From Streptomyces sp. NRRL B-1347 (lineage in GTDB: Bacteria; Actinomycetota; Actinomycetes; Streptomycetales; Streptomycetaceae), in the NCBI RefSeq assembly GCF_000720325.1, contig NZ_JOJM01000047.1, positions 1-64,000 on the forward strand: a DNA stretch of 64,000 nucleotides, written 5' to 3'. Shown here one piece after another: positions 9,165 through 17,564 of this stretch. The notes below the pieces were generated by a model. It had not been told where the DNA came from and did no database searches. It worked only from the letters and a program-made list of their open reading frames with translations. Within the stretch, counting starts at the first letter, position 1. Each line of letters starts with the position of its first letter. Both the position numbers and the translations under genes were made by a program.

Positions 9165-9300
9165 GACGTGACAGGCGGCGAGAGTTCCTGGCTTCCGGGA
9201 GGGCGCGCGTGGCGCCCGACCGGTGACAGTGGCGGGACCGCGCCGGATTCGCACCGGACTTCCTCTGCTGCCGCCGTAGTTGGCCTCGGCAGTCCACCAT
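9165..9300 (-). promoter_or_regulatory. Cobalamin (AdoCbl) riboswitch upstream of cobD
   Basis: On the minus strand the stretch contains GGTGCGAATCCGGCGCGG followed by the B12 box GCCACTGT (9233-9226), the hallmark core of AdoCbl riboswitches. Paired segments and a closing GCCAGGA...CCTGTC region lie towards 9165. About 130 nt then separate the aptamer from the cobD ATG, enough for an expression platform that could sequester the ribosome site or end transcription. The boundaries are estimated by eye. Confidence 0.93.
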
Positions 9301-9410
9301 GCCGCTCAGCGCCCGTCAACTCGCGTTTGACCTGCGACGGGGCAGTGTTGCGAGGACCACGCCCACGCGCCGTCGGCGCCCCCGCGGGAAAGACCCGAGG
9401 GCAGCGAGAA

Positions 9411-9448
9411 GGGGACGGCCCCCGGTGAGGTCACCGGGGGCCGTCCCC
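9411..9448 (-). terminator. Perfect 18-bp hairpin between pit operon and cob operon
   Basis: GGGGACGGCCCCCGGTGA (9411-9428) pairs perfectly with 9431-9448 around a two-base centre. It lies just beyond the stop of the 75-aa gene at 9473 and upstream of the cob riboswitch. It therefore most likely ends the pit transcript and insulates the riboswitch. No U-tract is needed for such stems in Streptomyces. Confidence 0.85.
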
Positions 9449-9472
9449 TTCTCTTGCGTATGCGGACCGTCG

Positions 9473-9700
9473 TCAGACGACGATCAGGTAGATCCCGTAC
9501 GCCACCGCCGCCGCGCACAGCGCGAAGCACGCGTACGCGCCCACGCGCGGGCCGAGCGCGGCCGAGCCGCCGCCGGCCGTGCGGGCCTGCTCCTGCTTGG
9601 AGAGGCCGACGACGCCGAGCGTGAACAGGCCCACGAGGGCGACGGTCACCACGAGGCTGACCCCGAAGACGGAGCCGAGAGCTGCCCAGTCGATCTTCAT
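9473..9700 (-). CDS. Small two-helix membrane protein paired with the Pit transporter
   Basis: 75 aa with two hydrophobic helices: about residues 8-32 (VFGVSLVVTVALVGLFTLGVVG) and 52-75 (VGAYACFALCAAAVAYGIYLIVV). A short polar loop contains SKQEQART. It begins 12 bases after the pit stop, with AAGGAAG in front of the ATG, so it belongs to the pit transcript. I recognise it only as a conserved companion of one Pit paralogue in Streptomyces. An accessory or regulatory role in phosphate uptake is inferred from position alone. Confidence 0.8.
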   Translation of the reverse strand: MKIDWAALGSVFGVSLVVTVALVGLFTLGVVGLSKQEQARTAGGGSAALGPRVGAYACFALCAAAVAYGIYLIVV

Positions 9701-9712
9701 ACTGCTGCTTCC

Positions 9713-10975
9713 TTAGACCGTGGCGGGCCGGGCGGGGTCCGCCACGGACGCGGTGTTCTCGGACGGCTCGGCGGCCACGGAGGCCGCGGCCAGCGGGCCG
9801 GCCGGGGGCGGCGTGACCGCGGCGATCGCGGTGGTCACGACCCCCGCGGGCTCGGTGTCGCGGGCGGAGCCGATCTCGTCGGCCGTGACGTTGGTGTGGT
9901 CGACCGGCTCGCGGCGGGACAGGGACCAGATGACGGCGGAGCCGCCGACGAGCAGCGCGGCCGTGGCCGCGACGCCCCAGTCGCCCTGCTTGGTGAGCAG
10001 CTCGGCACCCGCGCCGACCAGGCCCGCGGCGGGCAGCGTCAGGCCCCACGCCACGAACATCCGGGTGGCGGTGGACCAGCGGACCACGCCGCCCTTGCGG
10101 CCCAGGCCCGCGCCCATCACGGCGCCGGAGCACACCTGGGTGGTGGAGAGCGAGAAGCCGATGTGCGAGGAGGCGAGGATCGCGGTCGCGGCGGAGGTCT
10201 GCGCGGCGAAGCCCTGCGGCGGGGCCAGCTCGGTGAGGCCCTTGCCCATGGTGCGGATGATCCGCCAGCCGCCGAGGTAGGTGCCGAGCGCGATGGCGAC
10301 GCCGGCGGAGACGATGACCCACAGCGGGGGGTTCGCGCCGGGGTTCAGGACGCCGCCGGTGATCAGGGCGAGGGTGATGATGCCCATGGTCTTCTGCGCG
10401 TCGTTCGTGCCGTGGGCGAGCGAGACGAGGCCCGCCGAGGCGATCTGCCCGGCGCGGTAGCCCTTGGAGGTCGCCTTCTCGTCCGTCTTGCTGCTGATCC
10501 GGTACGTGAGCCGGGTGGCGAGCGAGGCGGCGATGCCGGCGACGAGCGGGGCGGCGATCGCGGGCAGCAGCACCTTGGTGACGACCGTGCCGCCGTTCAC
10601 CGACGACCAGCCCATGGACATCACGGCGGCGCCGATGAGGCCGCCGAACAGGGCGTGCGAGGAGCTGGACGGCAGACCCAGGAGCCAGGTCAGCAGGTTC
10701 CAGAGGATCGCGCCGACCAGGGCCGCGAATATCACCTCTGTCTTCAGGCCGCCCTCGTTGATGATGCCGCCGGAGATGGTCTTGGCGACTTCGACGGAGA
10801 GGAACGCTCCGACGAGGTTCAGCACGGCGGACATGGCCACCGCCGTCTTGGGCTTGAGAGCGCCAGTCGAGATGGTCGTGGCCATCGCGTTGGCTGTGTC
10901 GTGGAAACCGTTCGTGAAATCGAACACGAGAGCGGTGACGATCACGATCCCGAGGAGAAGCGTGATGTTTTCCAT
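9713..10975 (-). CDS. pitH2: Low-affinity inorganic phosphate transporter, PiT family (PitH2-like)
   Basis: 420 aa. PiT proteins import metal-phosphate using proton or sodium gradients. Both family repeats are visible: FDFTNGFHDTANAMATTIST near the N-terminus, and VSLAHGTNDAQKTMGIITLA around residue 210. PSSSSHALFGGLIGA and FSLSTTQVCSGAVMG are the matching helical hairpins. A Pro/Ala-rich hydrophilic tail of about 70 residues follows the last helix. The PHO-box-like repeat 48-69 bases upstream of the ATG suggests PhoP control. In S. coelicolor the paralogue next to the cob genes is called pitH2 and, as I recall, is induced by phosphate limitation. Confidence 0.92.
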   Translation of the reverse strand: MENITLLLGIVIVTALVFDFTNGFHDTANAMATTISTGALKPKTAVAMSAVLNLVGAFLSVEVAKTISGGIINEGGLKTEVIFAALVGAILWNLLTWLLGLPSSSSHALFGGLIGAAVMSMGWSSVNGGTVVTKVLLPAIAAPLVAGIAASLATRLTYRISSKTDEKATSKGYRAGQIASAGLVSLAHGTNDAQKTMGIITLALITGGVLNPGANPPLWVIVSAGVAIALGTYLGGWRIIRTMGKGLTELAPPQGFAAQTSAATAILASSHIGFSLSTTQVCSGAVMGAGLGRKGGVVRWSTATRMFVAWGLTLPAAGLVGAGAELLTKQGDWGVAATAALLVGGSAVIWSLSRREPVDHTNVTADEIGSARDTEPAGVVTTAIAAVTPPPAGPLAAASVAAEPSENTASVADPARPATV

Positions 10976-11022
10976 TTACCCAGGCTTCTGTTGGACGTCA
11001 GTGGCTCGTGGACCGTAGGCAA

Positions 11023-11044
11023 CCTGAGTGAACGGAAAGTGAAC
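11023..11044 (-). promoter_or_regulatory. PHO box: two adjacent 11-bp direct repeats (PhoP site) upstream of pit
   Basis: On the minus strand GTTCACTTTCC is followed immediately by GTTCACTCAGG. These are two 11-bp units beginning GTTCAC in exact tandem, the known architecture of Streptomyces PhoP-binding direct repeat units. The site lies 48 to 69 bases upstream of the pit start codon. Confidence 0.8.
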
Positions 11045-11188
11045 TGGGCAGGGCCTGGTGGTGACCCTCCCGGGGAAGGTGTCGCTCCACGTCCTTCCGG
11101 CATACACCGGAGCACGCGCCGGTGGGGCGGCGAGGGCCCGGCGCGGGCCCGGAATTAGGCCGTCCGAGGGGCCTTCGCGGGATTCCGC

Positions 11189-11926
11189 TCAGCCCCGTGC
11201 GAACCGCCTGAGCTGTGCCGTCGAACCGTTGAAGAGATTCTGGTCACCCGGCAGGCTGCCGCGGTCGGCGTACTGCCAGAAGGTCCAGGACGACCAGCCG
11301 CTCGGCAGCGTTCCCGGCGCGGCCGACCAGCGGGCGAGCCACAGCGGGTGGCCGCCGAAGGCACGGCTCGCGCCGGTGCAGTCGTTCCACCACTTCGTGG
11401 TCGTGTAGATCACCGGCATGCGGCCCGAGCGGCGCCTGACCTCGTCGCTGAAGGACTTGATCCAGGCCACCATTCTCGCCTTGCTCAGGCCGTAGCACTT
11501 CCGGCCTCCGTACGGATTGTGCTCGATGTCGAGCGCGGGCGGCAGCGTCCAGCCGTCGGGCGTCCACTGGCCGCCGTTCCGCATGAAGTGCGCCGCCTGC
11601 GTCGCGCCGGACGACCGGTGCGGCAGCGCGAAGTGGTACGCGCCGCGGACGAGCCCCGCCGCGCGGGAGCCGTCGTACTGCTGGCGGAAATAGGGGTTGC
11701 GGTAGGTGTGGGACTCGGTGGCCTTCACATAGACGAAGCGCGCGCCCTTGGCCTTCGCCCCGGGCCAGTCGACGTTCTTCTGGTGCGAGGACACGTCGTG
11801 CCCCCGCGGCCTGCCCGCCGCCGACACCGGCACCTCGGCGAGCGCTGTCCCGCCGATCGCGAGGGCCGCGACGGAGGCGGCGAGGGCGTGGGCGCGACGA
11901 CGGGACGGTTTGTGATCACGGGCCAT
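11189..11926 (-). CDS. Secreted GH25 lysozyme (N-acetylmuramidase)
   Basis: 245 aa. An Arg-rich start and a hydrophobic core (HALAASVAALAIGGTALA) ending near AAG look like a Sec or Tat-like signal peptide of about 37 residues. The mature part is a GH25 domain: GHDVSSHQKNVDW at its start, FVYVKATES, the catalytic region PALDIEHNPYG, and WSSWTFWQYAD near the C-terminus. It would cleave the glycan strands of peptidoglycan outside the cell. GGGGGAAG precedes the ATG at 11926. It stands alone, upstream of pit on the same strand, with the PHO box and pit promoter between them. Confidence 0.92.
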   Translation of the reverse strand: MARDHKPSRRRAHALAASVAALAIGGTALAEVPVSAAGRPRGHDVSSHQKNVDWPGAKAKGARFVYVKATESHTYRNPYFRQQYDGSRAAGLVRGAYHFALPHRSSGATQAAHFMRNGGQWTPDGWTLPPALDIEHNPYGGRKCYGLSKARMVAWIKSFSDEVRRRSGRMPVIYTTTKWWNDCTGASRAFGGHPLWLARWSAAPGTLPSGWSSWTFWQYADRGSLPGDQNLFNGSTAQLRRFARG

Positions 11927-12122
11927 TCTTCCCCCAGATGGCAACGTGTGTGACAAATCCCCCAGAGAGTACTGGAAGATTCACCTAAGAACGTTTCCTC
12001 GTCTGCCAAGCGTGTCGATCGGGGTCAATCAGCCCAAAGAGGCCCGTGGGCCGGGGCGTACGCGTGCGAGCGGCCGCTGCCGGACCGGTCCTTTCGGAGC
12101 CGCGCCCTGGCAGGATCACGGC

Positions 12123-12848
12123 ATGACTGAGCAGCGACAGGAGCAGCCGCAGGAACACGGACGGGGCACGGCGGGCGGCGCGGCCGGGGAGGAGGTCGCC
12201 CGGGCGTGGGACGAACTGGTGGCGACCGCGCGCAGGACGGTGACCGACGGCCTCGTCGTGGGCACATCGGGCAACGTCTCCGTTCGCGTCGGGGACACCG
12301 TCCTCGTCACCCCGAGCGGCGTCCCCTACGACCGCCTCGGACCGGCCGACGCGGTCGGCGTCGACCTGGACGGCAAGCGCCTCTTCGGCACCCTCGGCCC
12401 CACCAGCGAGCTGCCCGTGCACCTGGAGATCTACCGCGCCACCGGCGCGGGAGCCGTCGTCCACACCCACGCCGTGCACGCCACCGCCGTCTCCACGCTC
12501 GTCGCCGAGCTCCCGGCCGTCCACTACATGACCGGCGCCCTCGGCGGCCCGGTCCGCGTCGCCCCCTACGCCCTCTACGGCACCGACGAGCTGGCCGCGC
12601 ACATGCTCCACGCCCTGCGCGACCGCACCGCCTGCCTCCTCCAGAACCACGGAACCGTCGCCTACGGAGACACCCTCACCCAGGCCTACGACCGCACGGC
12701 CCAACTGGAGTGGATGTGCCACCTGTGGCTGACGGCCAGCGCGGTACCGGGCCGCACGCCCTCTCTCCTGACTGCTGACCAGGTGAGCGAGGCGGGCCGG
12801 AAGCTGAGCAATTACGGGCAGGCAAAGACAAGCCCGTCCGGCGCCTGA
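12123..12848 (+). CDS. Class II aldolase/adducin family protein
   Basis: 241 aa. The fold and motifs match L-fuculose-1-phosphate aldolase-like enzymes: GTSGNVSVRV (phosphate loop), VTPSG.PYDRL, SSE-like TSELPVHLEIY, the zinc ligands VHTHAVHATAVS, and QNHGTVAYG. The reaction is probably reversible aldol cleavage of a phosphorylated sugar, but methylthioribulose-phosphate dehydratases share the fold. The first 25 residues are hydrophilic and Gln/Gly-rich. The last codons (PSGA) and the stop lie inside repeat copy 2, so the C-terminus was apparently set by that element. Confidence 0.85.
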   Translation: MTEQRQEQPQEHGRGTAGGAAGEEVARAWDELVATARRTVTDGLVVGTSGNVSVRVGDTVLVTPSGVPYDRLGPADAVGVDLDGKRLFGTLGPTSELPVHLEIYRATGAGAVVHTHAVHATAVSTLVAELPAVHYMTGALGGPVRVAPYALYGTDELAAHMLHALRDRTACLLQNHGTVAYGDTLTQAYDRTAQLEWMCHLWLTASAVPGRTPSLLTADQVSEAGRKLSNYGQAKTSPSGA

Positions 12849-12915
12849 GGACGAGGCGCGAAGCGCCGACGAACCGGGGCCTTGGGGGTGGAGCTCCCGG
12901 TTCCGGGGGGCGGGG
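12831..12915 (+). repeat. Intergenic repeat element, copy 2
   Basis: Begins AGCCCGTCCGGCGCCTGAGG, then GACGAGGCGCGAAGCGCCGA and a G-rich block. It aligns with copy 1 (6467-6552) over the first 35 bases with only a few changes. It overlaps the 3' end of the aldolase gene and supplies its TGA. Confidence 0.85.
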
Positions 12916-12974
12916 CGCACCCGCGAGGCCCACGCCCACTGGCCGCACCGCCCACCCCCACGGACACTGGACCC

Positions 12975-14102
12975 GTGCGCCCAGCCAAAGCAACGGCCGC
13001 AGCCGTGACCGCCGCCACCACGGCCGCCCTGACGGCCATCGCGGCGGGCCGCTACGCCAGCGACGCCGCCCTCAAGACCCCGGCGAACCGCCCCCTGCCC
13101 ACCGAGCAGCGCCTGACCGTGCACGCCACCGCAGCGGGCCAGGTCGCCCTGACCCGCTCCCTGGCGTCCCGGCGCCCCGGCGTCTACGGCCTGACGGGCC
13201 CCGACTGCCACGCCGTCGTCGGACCGGTCGTCGAGGCGTCCCCCCATCCGGCCGACACCGTCGTACGCCGCCTGGACCGGGTCACCCACGGCACCCTGGA
13301 GCCCGGCGCCAAGGTCTGGCTCACCCCGCAGGTCCACATCGGCGACCCCCGCTCGGCCCTCGGCATCGAGCACGCCGACGTGGAGATCCCCGGCGAACTG
13401 GGCGCGCTGCCCGCGTGGTTCGTGCCCGGCACCCGCGACACCTGGGTCATCGCCGTGCACGGCCTCGGCACCACCCGCGCACACCCCATGGTCGTCCTGG
13501 ACTTCCTGCGCGCCCAGCGGCTGCCGGTCCTCGCCCTCGGCTACCGCGGCGACCCGGGCGCCCCGCGCCCCCCGGACGGCCTCGGCCACCTCGGCGAGAC
13601 GGAGTGGCGCGACCTGGACGCCGCCATCCGCTACGCCGTGCGCTACGGCGCGCGCAGCGTCGTCCTGCACGGCTGGTCCACCGGCGCCGCCATGGCCCTG
13701 CGCGCCGCCGCGCACTCCGCCCTGCGCGACCGCGTGGCCGGGCTCGTCCTGGACTCGCCGGTGCTCGACTGGGAGGTCACGCTGCGGGCCCTCGCCACCG
13801 CGCGCGGCACCCCCGCCCCGCTCCTGCCGCTCGCCGTGCGCGCCGCGCAGGGCCGCACCGGACTGCGCGGCGACCGCGTGGTGGAGAGCGCGGACCCCGG
13901 CGCGCTGCGGGTGCCGACGCTCCTCGCGCACGGCCCCGGCGACACCGTCGCCCCTTGGGACCTGTCCCGTCGCCTCGCCGCGGCCCGCCCCGACCTGGTG
14001 ACCCTGCACACCGTTCCGGATGCGCCCCACGGAGCCATGTGGAACGCCGACCCGGCCCGCTACGAAGAGGCGCTGCGCCGCTTCCTCACCCCCCTCATGT
14101 GA
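12975..14102 (+). CDS. Alpha/beta hydrolase family protein
   Basis: 375 aa from a GTG at 12975. The N-terminus has a hydrophobic stretch (ATAAAVTAATTAALTAIAAG) that may be a membrane anchor or signal. The hydrolase core starts near residue 150: VIAVHGLGTTRAHP (oxyanion strand), the nucleophile elbow LHGWSTGAAMAL, and DAPHGAMWN carrying the likely catalytic histidine. AHGPGDTVAP is the acid-residue region. The substrate is not evident; it could be a dienelactone-hydrolase or peptidase-like esterase. Repeat copy 2 lies between it and the aldolase gene. Confidence 0.85.
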   Translation: MRPAKATAAAVTAATTAALTAIAAGRYASDAALKTPANRPLPTEQRLTVHATAAGQVALTRSLASRRPGVYGLTGPDCHAVVGPVVEASPHPADTVVRRLDRVTHGTLEPGAKVWLTPQVHIGDPRSALGIEHADVEIPGELGALPAWFVPGTRDTWVIAVHGLGTTRAHPMVVLDFLRAQRLPVLALGYRGDPGAPRPPDGLGHLGETEWRDLDAAIRYAVRYGARSVVLHGWSTGAAMALRAAAHSALRDRVAGLVLDSPVLDWEVTLRALATARGTPAPLLPLAVRAAQGRTGLRGDRVVESADPGALRVPTLLAHGPGDTVAPWDLSRRLAAARPDLVTLHTVPDAPHGAMWNADPARYEEALRRFLTPLM

Positions 14103-14190
14103 ATCTCCCGTACCGCACGGCCGCCGTCCTCAGGGCGGTCATCCGGGATTCCGTTTGGGTTTTCGGACCGTCAACAGGAAGACTGCTCCT

Positions 14191-15702
14191 GTGACGTCCC
14201 GTATCCCGCGCGACTCCCGGCTCCACCTCGTCCGCACCCCGTCGCCCCGGGCCGAAAGGCGAGCGGAGGCCGAGCGTGGTCAAGGCCGCGGTCCCCTCGG
14301 CGGCCCCGGCGCGGTGACCCAGCGCCGAGCGCGTCGCCCCGCGCCTCCGCCCCCCGAGGGCACCCCCGCGCCCGCCGAACTCGCCCGCATGGCGCGCGCG
14401 GGCCTCGCGGGCGCCGTCCGCGCCGCCCGCTGGGCCGAGAACGCCCTGCGTCCCGCGCCCGGCACGGCCCGCCTCAGCGCCGCCGACCGCACCGCCCAGG
14501 CCACGGCCCCGGCCGGCACCACCGGCGCCCTGTCCGACGCCGCCGCCGAACGGGCCGCGGCGGACCTGGACGTGACGGTGCACCAGCTGCGCGCGGACTG
14601 GGACGCCGCCCGCCTCGCAGGCCTCGTCGAGGTGCACGGCACCGCCGCCCGCCCCGGCTGGCGGCTGCGCGCCTGGGACCGGGACGACGCGGCCGTCCTG
14701 CGCGGCTGGGTCGCGCTCTTCGACGCCTGGTCGCTCGTCCACCCGGCGCCCGCCGAACTGCCGCCCGCCACCGTCGCGGAGACCGTCGAGGCCGTTCCGC
14801 AGCTGCTGTCCTTCCTCCAGCTGTCCGCGGGCCCCGTGCCCGTGCCGCAGCTCCTGGACCTCCTCGACCAGCGCGTCCGCGAGCTGCGCACGGAGCGCTG
14901 CGAGATCCCGTACGGCCCCCAGGAGGATCCGGGCCGCGCCACCGACCCGGGCCCCGCCGATCCGGCCGACGCCCACGACGTCCCGCTGGCCGACCTGCTC
15001 GCCTGGGCCCTGCGCGCCCTGGCCGCCGTCGACGCGCTGACCTGCGCGGACGGCCAGGCCACGCTCACCCCCCTGGGCAGCTGGGCGGTGTGGGTCAAGC
15101 TGGAGCAGATCTGCGTGGCCGCGCAGAGCCCGGCGGGCAACATCGAGCAGTCCGCCGAGGACATGCTCCGCGGCTGCGCCCGCCTGCGGCCGAACGCGGC
15201 CCGCGCCGAGTACCGCGCCTGGCTCGCCGCCCGGGACGCGGGCAGCGCCGTCACCGAACTCCTCGACGCCGCCCGGGGCGAGGACGCCCTGCTGCGCGGG
15301 CTCGCCTTCGAGGCGCTGCGCGTGGTCGGCGCCCCGGCCGAGCCCGACGTGCGCGCCGTCGCCGACGTGGCCTCGCTGCGGCCCTACGCCCTGCTGTGGC
15401 TCGCCGAGCACGAGGGCACCGACCCCGAGGACGTCCACCTGGTGCTCACCCGCGAGGAGTCCACCTGGCTGTGGGTCGACACGGCGGCCGCCGTCGCCGA
15501 CCACGGCGAGGCCGAACTCCTCGTGCGCCACCTGGAGTCCGCGCCGCAGCCCACCGTGCCCGCGCTGCTCGACGAGGTGCGCACCGTCGGCCACCCGCGC
15601 ACCGTGCAGGTCCTCGTCGCGCTCGCCGCGGCCCACCCGGACCCGGCCCTCGCCAAGGCCGTGCGCCGCGCCGCGTTCCAGGTGCACACCGGGGGAGTGT
15701 GA
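14191..15702 (+). CDS. Conserved hypothetical protein, 503 aa, possibly helical-repeat
   Basis: I do not recognise a named family. The GTG at 14191 has AGGAAGA upstream. Residues 1-60 are Arg/Pro-rich and probably disordered. The middle is helical, with a winged-helix-like stretch near residues 120-165 (LSDAAAERAAADLDVTVHQLRADW). A large domain follows with repeated Leu/Ala helices; the C-terminal 150 residues (ALLRGLAFEALRVVG, LLVRHLESA, VLVALAAAHPDPALAKAVRRA) resemble HEAT repeats. It has no signal peptide or membrane segment. It is the last of three plus-strand genes and meets the VOC gene tail to tail. Confidence 0.75.
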   Translation: MTSRIPRDSRLHLVRTPSPRAERRAEAERGQGRGPLGGPGAVTQRRARRPAPPPPEGTPAPAELARMARAGLAGAVRAARWAENALRPAPGTARLSAADRTAQATAPAGTTGALSDAAAERAAADLDVTVHQLRADWDAARLAGLVEVHGTAARPGWRLRAWDRDDAAVLRGWVALFDAWSLVHPAPAELPPATVAETVEAVPQLLSFLQLSAGPVPVPQLLDLLDQRVRELRTERCEIPYGPQEDPGRATDPGPADPADAHDVPLADLLAWALRALAAVDALTCADGQATLTPLGSWAVWVKLEQICVAAQSPAGNIEQSAEDMLRGCARLRPNAARAEYRAWLAARDAGSAVTELLDAARGEDALLRGLAFEALRVVGAPAEPDVRAVADVASLRPYALLWLAEHEGTDPEDVHLVLTREESTWLWVDTAAAVADHGEAELLVRHLESAPQPTVPALLDEVRTVGHPRTVQVLVALAAAHPDPALAKAVRRAAFQVHTGGV

Positions 15703-15739
15703 CGCCCGCCCCGGCACGGGCCCGGACGGCGGGGGCCGG

Positions 15740-16153
15740 TCAGCCGGCTGTCTCGGGGGCGTACGTACCGAAGCTCCAGACGTTGCCCTCGGCGTCGCGG
15801 GCCAGATAGTCCCGGGAGCCGTAGTCCTGGTCCGTCGGGGGCATCAGGATGTCCGCGCCGTGCTCCACGGCGTGCTGGTGGTGGGCGTCCACGTCGTCCA
15901 CGACGACGTAGATCCCGGTCGGTCCCGAGCCCTGCATCGTCTCCGCGAAGACGCCGCCGTGGCCCTTGGAGCCGAGCATCACCGCGCCGTTGCCGTAGCT
16001 GAGCTCGGCGTGCAGGACCGTGCCGTCCTCGCTCTCGTACACGCTCATCTCGGTGAAGCCGAAGGCCTCCGTGAGCTGGGTGATCGCCGCCTTCGCGTCC
16101 GCGTACAGCAGCGTCGGGAAGATGCTCGGCCGACCCCTGACCGTGCCTGCCAT
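15740..16153 (-). CDS. VOC (glyoxalase/bleomycin-resistance fold) family protein
   Basis: 137 aa, one VOC unit pair: FPTLLYADAKAAITQLTEAFGFTE, then GIYVVVDDVDAHHQHAVEHGADIL and DYLARDAEGNVWSFGTY. Such proteins bind a divalent metal through His/Glu residues and act on small molecules; this type (PhnB-like) is often called a glyoxalase without evidence of lactoylglutathione activity. GGAG lies eight bases before the ATG. No neighbour points to a substrate. Confidence 0.85.
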   Translation of the reverse strand: MAGTVRGRPSIFPTLLYADAKAAITQLTEAFGFTEMSVYESEDGTVLHAELSYGNGAVMLGSKGHGGVFAETMQGSGPTGIYVVVDDVDAHHQHAVEHGADILMPPTDQDYGSRDYLARDAEGNVWSFGTYAPETAG

Positions 16154-16254
16154 GTCGCTCGCTCCTCACCGCTCGCCGGGCCGAAGCCGTATCCGTGACG
16201 CGCTTCCCAGCATGGCACCCGGGTCCGACAACGGCCCCGGCCGCCGCGGGCCGC

Positions 16255-17145
16255 TCAGCGGAAGGTGTTGCACTGCGCCATGTCGCCCGTGCGATAGCCC
16301 TGGTAGAACCACTGCTGGCGCTGCTGCGCCGAGCCGTGCGTCCACGACTCGGGCGTGACCCGGCCCTGGTAGCGCTCCTGGATCCGGTCGTCGCCGACGG
16401 CGGCCGCCGCGTCAAGACCGTCGCGGATGTCGTCGTCCGTGAGCCGGGTGATCAGCGGCCTGCCCGTCGACTCGTCGGGCGTCCGCGTGGCGTTGTGCGC
16501 CCACACGCCCGCGTAGCAGTCGGCCTGCAGCTCGACCCGCACGGCGTTGCTGTTCTCGCCGGTCCGCCCGTCCTGGGCGCGGCCCAGCGTGCCCATCAGG
16601 TTCTGCACGTGGTGCCCGTACTCGTGCGCCACGACGTACGCCTGCGCGAACGGCCCGCCGCTGGAGCCGAACTTGGTCCGGAGCTCGTTGAAGAAGCCCA
16701 GGTCCAGATAGACCTGCCGGTCGCCGGGGCAGTAGAACGGGCCGACCGCCGACGACGCCGCGCCGCACGCGGTGCCCACGCGCCCGGTGAAGAACACGGT
16801 CCGCGCGGGCGCGTACTGCCCCTGGCGGCGCGGGAACTCCTGGCGCCAGTAGTCCTGGACGCTGTTGACCACGGCGACGATCCGGCAGTCCTCCTTGGCG
16901 TTGGCGTCCTTGCCGGTGCGGCAGCTCTGCTGGACCTGCGCGAGTGACGAGGACGAGACCGCGGGCTCGTCACCGGAGTCGCTCAGGCCGAGCTGCTCGG
17001 GGCCGACGCCGAAGAACAGGCCGAGGAACAGCGCGATGATCCCGGCGATGCCGCCGCCGACGGTCGCCCGGCCGCCCGGAATGCGGCTGCCGCGCACGTC
17101 CTGCACCTCGGAGGTGTCCAGGTTCGCGTCGTCGTCGAACTGCAT
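16255..17145 (-). CDS. Neutral zinc metallopeptidase, YpfJ family, membrane anchored
   Basis: 296 aa. A cytoplasmic acidic N-terminus ([13 protein letters not shown]) precedes one transmembrane helix ([19 protein letters not shown], residues about 29-50) and an extracytoplasmic catalytic domain. That domain has the HEYGHH zinc motif in [17 protein letters not shown], and [11 protein letters not shown] supplies the third ligand region. A conserved set of cysteines is present (CRTG, CRIV, CGAA, CPGD, DCYAG, CNTF). The family's substrates are unknown. The ATG at 17145 (MQFDDD) is the family start; the longer frame upstream is Arg-rich and implausible. Confidence 0.9.
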   Translation of the reverse strand: MQFDDDANLDTSEVQDVRGSRIPGGRATVGGGIAGIIALFLGLFFGVGPEQLGLSDSGDEPAVSSSSLAQVQQSCRTGKDANAKEDCRIVAVVNSVQDYWRQEFPRRQGQYAPARTVFFTGRVGTACGAASSAVGPFYCPGDRQVYLDLGFFNELRTKFGSSGGPFAQAYVVAHEYGHHVQNLMGTLGRAQDGRTGENSNAVRVELQADCYAGVWAHNATRTPDESTGRPLITRLTDDDIRDGLDAAAAVGDDRIQERYQGRVTPESWTHGSAQQRQQWFYQGYRTGDMAQCNTFR

Positions 17146-17528
17146 GGGCGCACCACCCTCTGCCTCGCGTCCGGGACGACGTCCCGCCGCCCTGCGCCGG
17201 GATCCGGCCACGCGGGCCTCCGGCCACTTCATCCTGGTACGCCGTCCGCCTCCCGGCGCCGGACAGAGGTCCAAACGGGCGACCCGGCCCGGCCCGTGAC
17301 GGCGCCCCGTCACCGCGGCCCGGGATGCGCGACCGGCCCCCTACGGAGACCACCTCGTCGTCCACGCGCGCGTGGACGACGGCCACAGCGACAGCGGTCG
17401 GACCCACTGGACCCGCGCGCGGGACGGTCCGCCGGGCGGGCCGCGCCCCGGCCGAAGCCAGCGGGCGCTGAACCCCGCTGGGCACCGGGCTGCCCGGGAG
17501 CGGCGGAAAATCGGTTGCAGACCCCCGG
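17146..17528. other. Divergent intergenic region with a perfect 26-bp palindrome
   Basis: About 380 bases between the metallopeptidase start and the ABC-F leader promoter. I find no convincing gene. The notable structure is a perfect 26-bp palindrome at 17356-17381 (half-site CGTCGTCCACGCG). It is too GC-rich to judge as promoter and could be an operator or a hairpin. Confidence 0.6.
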
Positions 17529-17534
17529 TAGAAT
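17529..17534 (+). promoter_or_regulatory. Candidate -10 element TAGAAT for a leaderless transcript
   Basis: TAGAAT followed by six bases and then ATG at 17541. This spacing puts the expected transcription start on or next to the A of the ATG. No good -35 hexamer is visible at the usual distance. Confidence 0.5.
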
Positions 17535-17540
17535 TGCCCT

Positions 17541-17564
17541 ATGGCCATTCTCCTCCTGCATTAG
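17541..17564 (+). CDS. Seven-codon leader ORF (MAILLLH) upstream of the ABC-F gene
   Basis: ATG GCC ATT CTC CTC CTG CAT TAG, seven codons with a run of three leucines. It sits directly after a -10-like TAGAAT, so it would be translated from a leaderless mRNA. The ABC-F start codon follows 84 bases after the stop. Antibiotic-responsive ABC-F and erm genes are often governed by short leader peptides through ribosome-mediated attenuation; this placement fits that model, but the function is inferred. Confidence 0.55.
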   Translation: MAILLLH

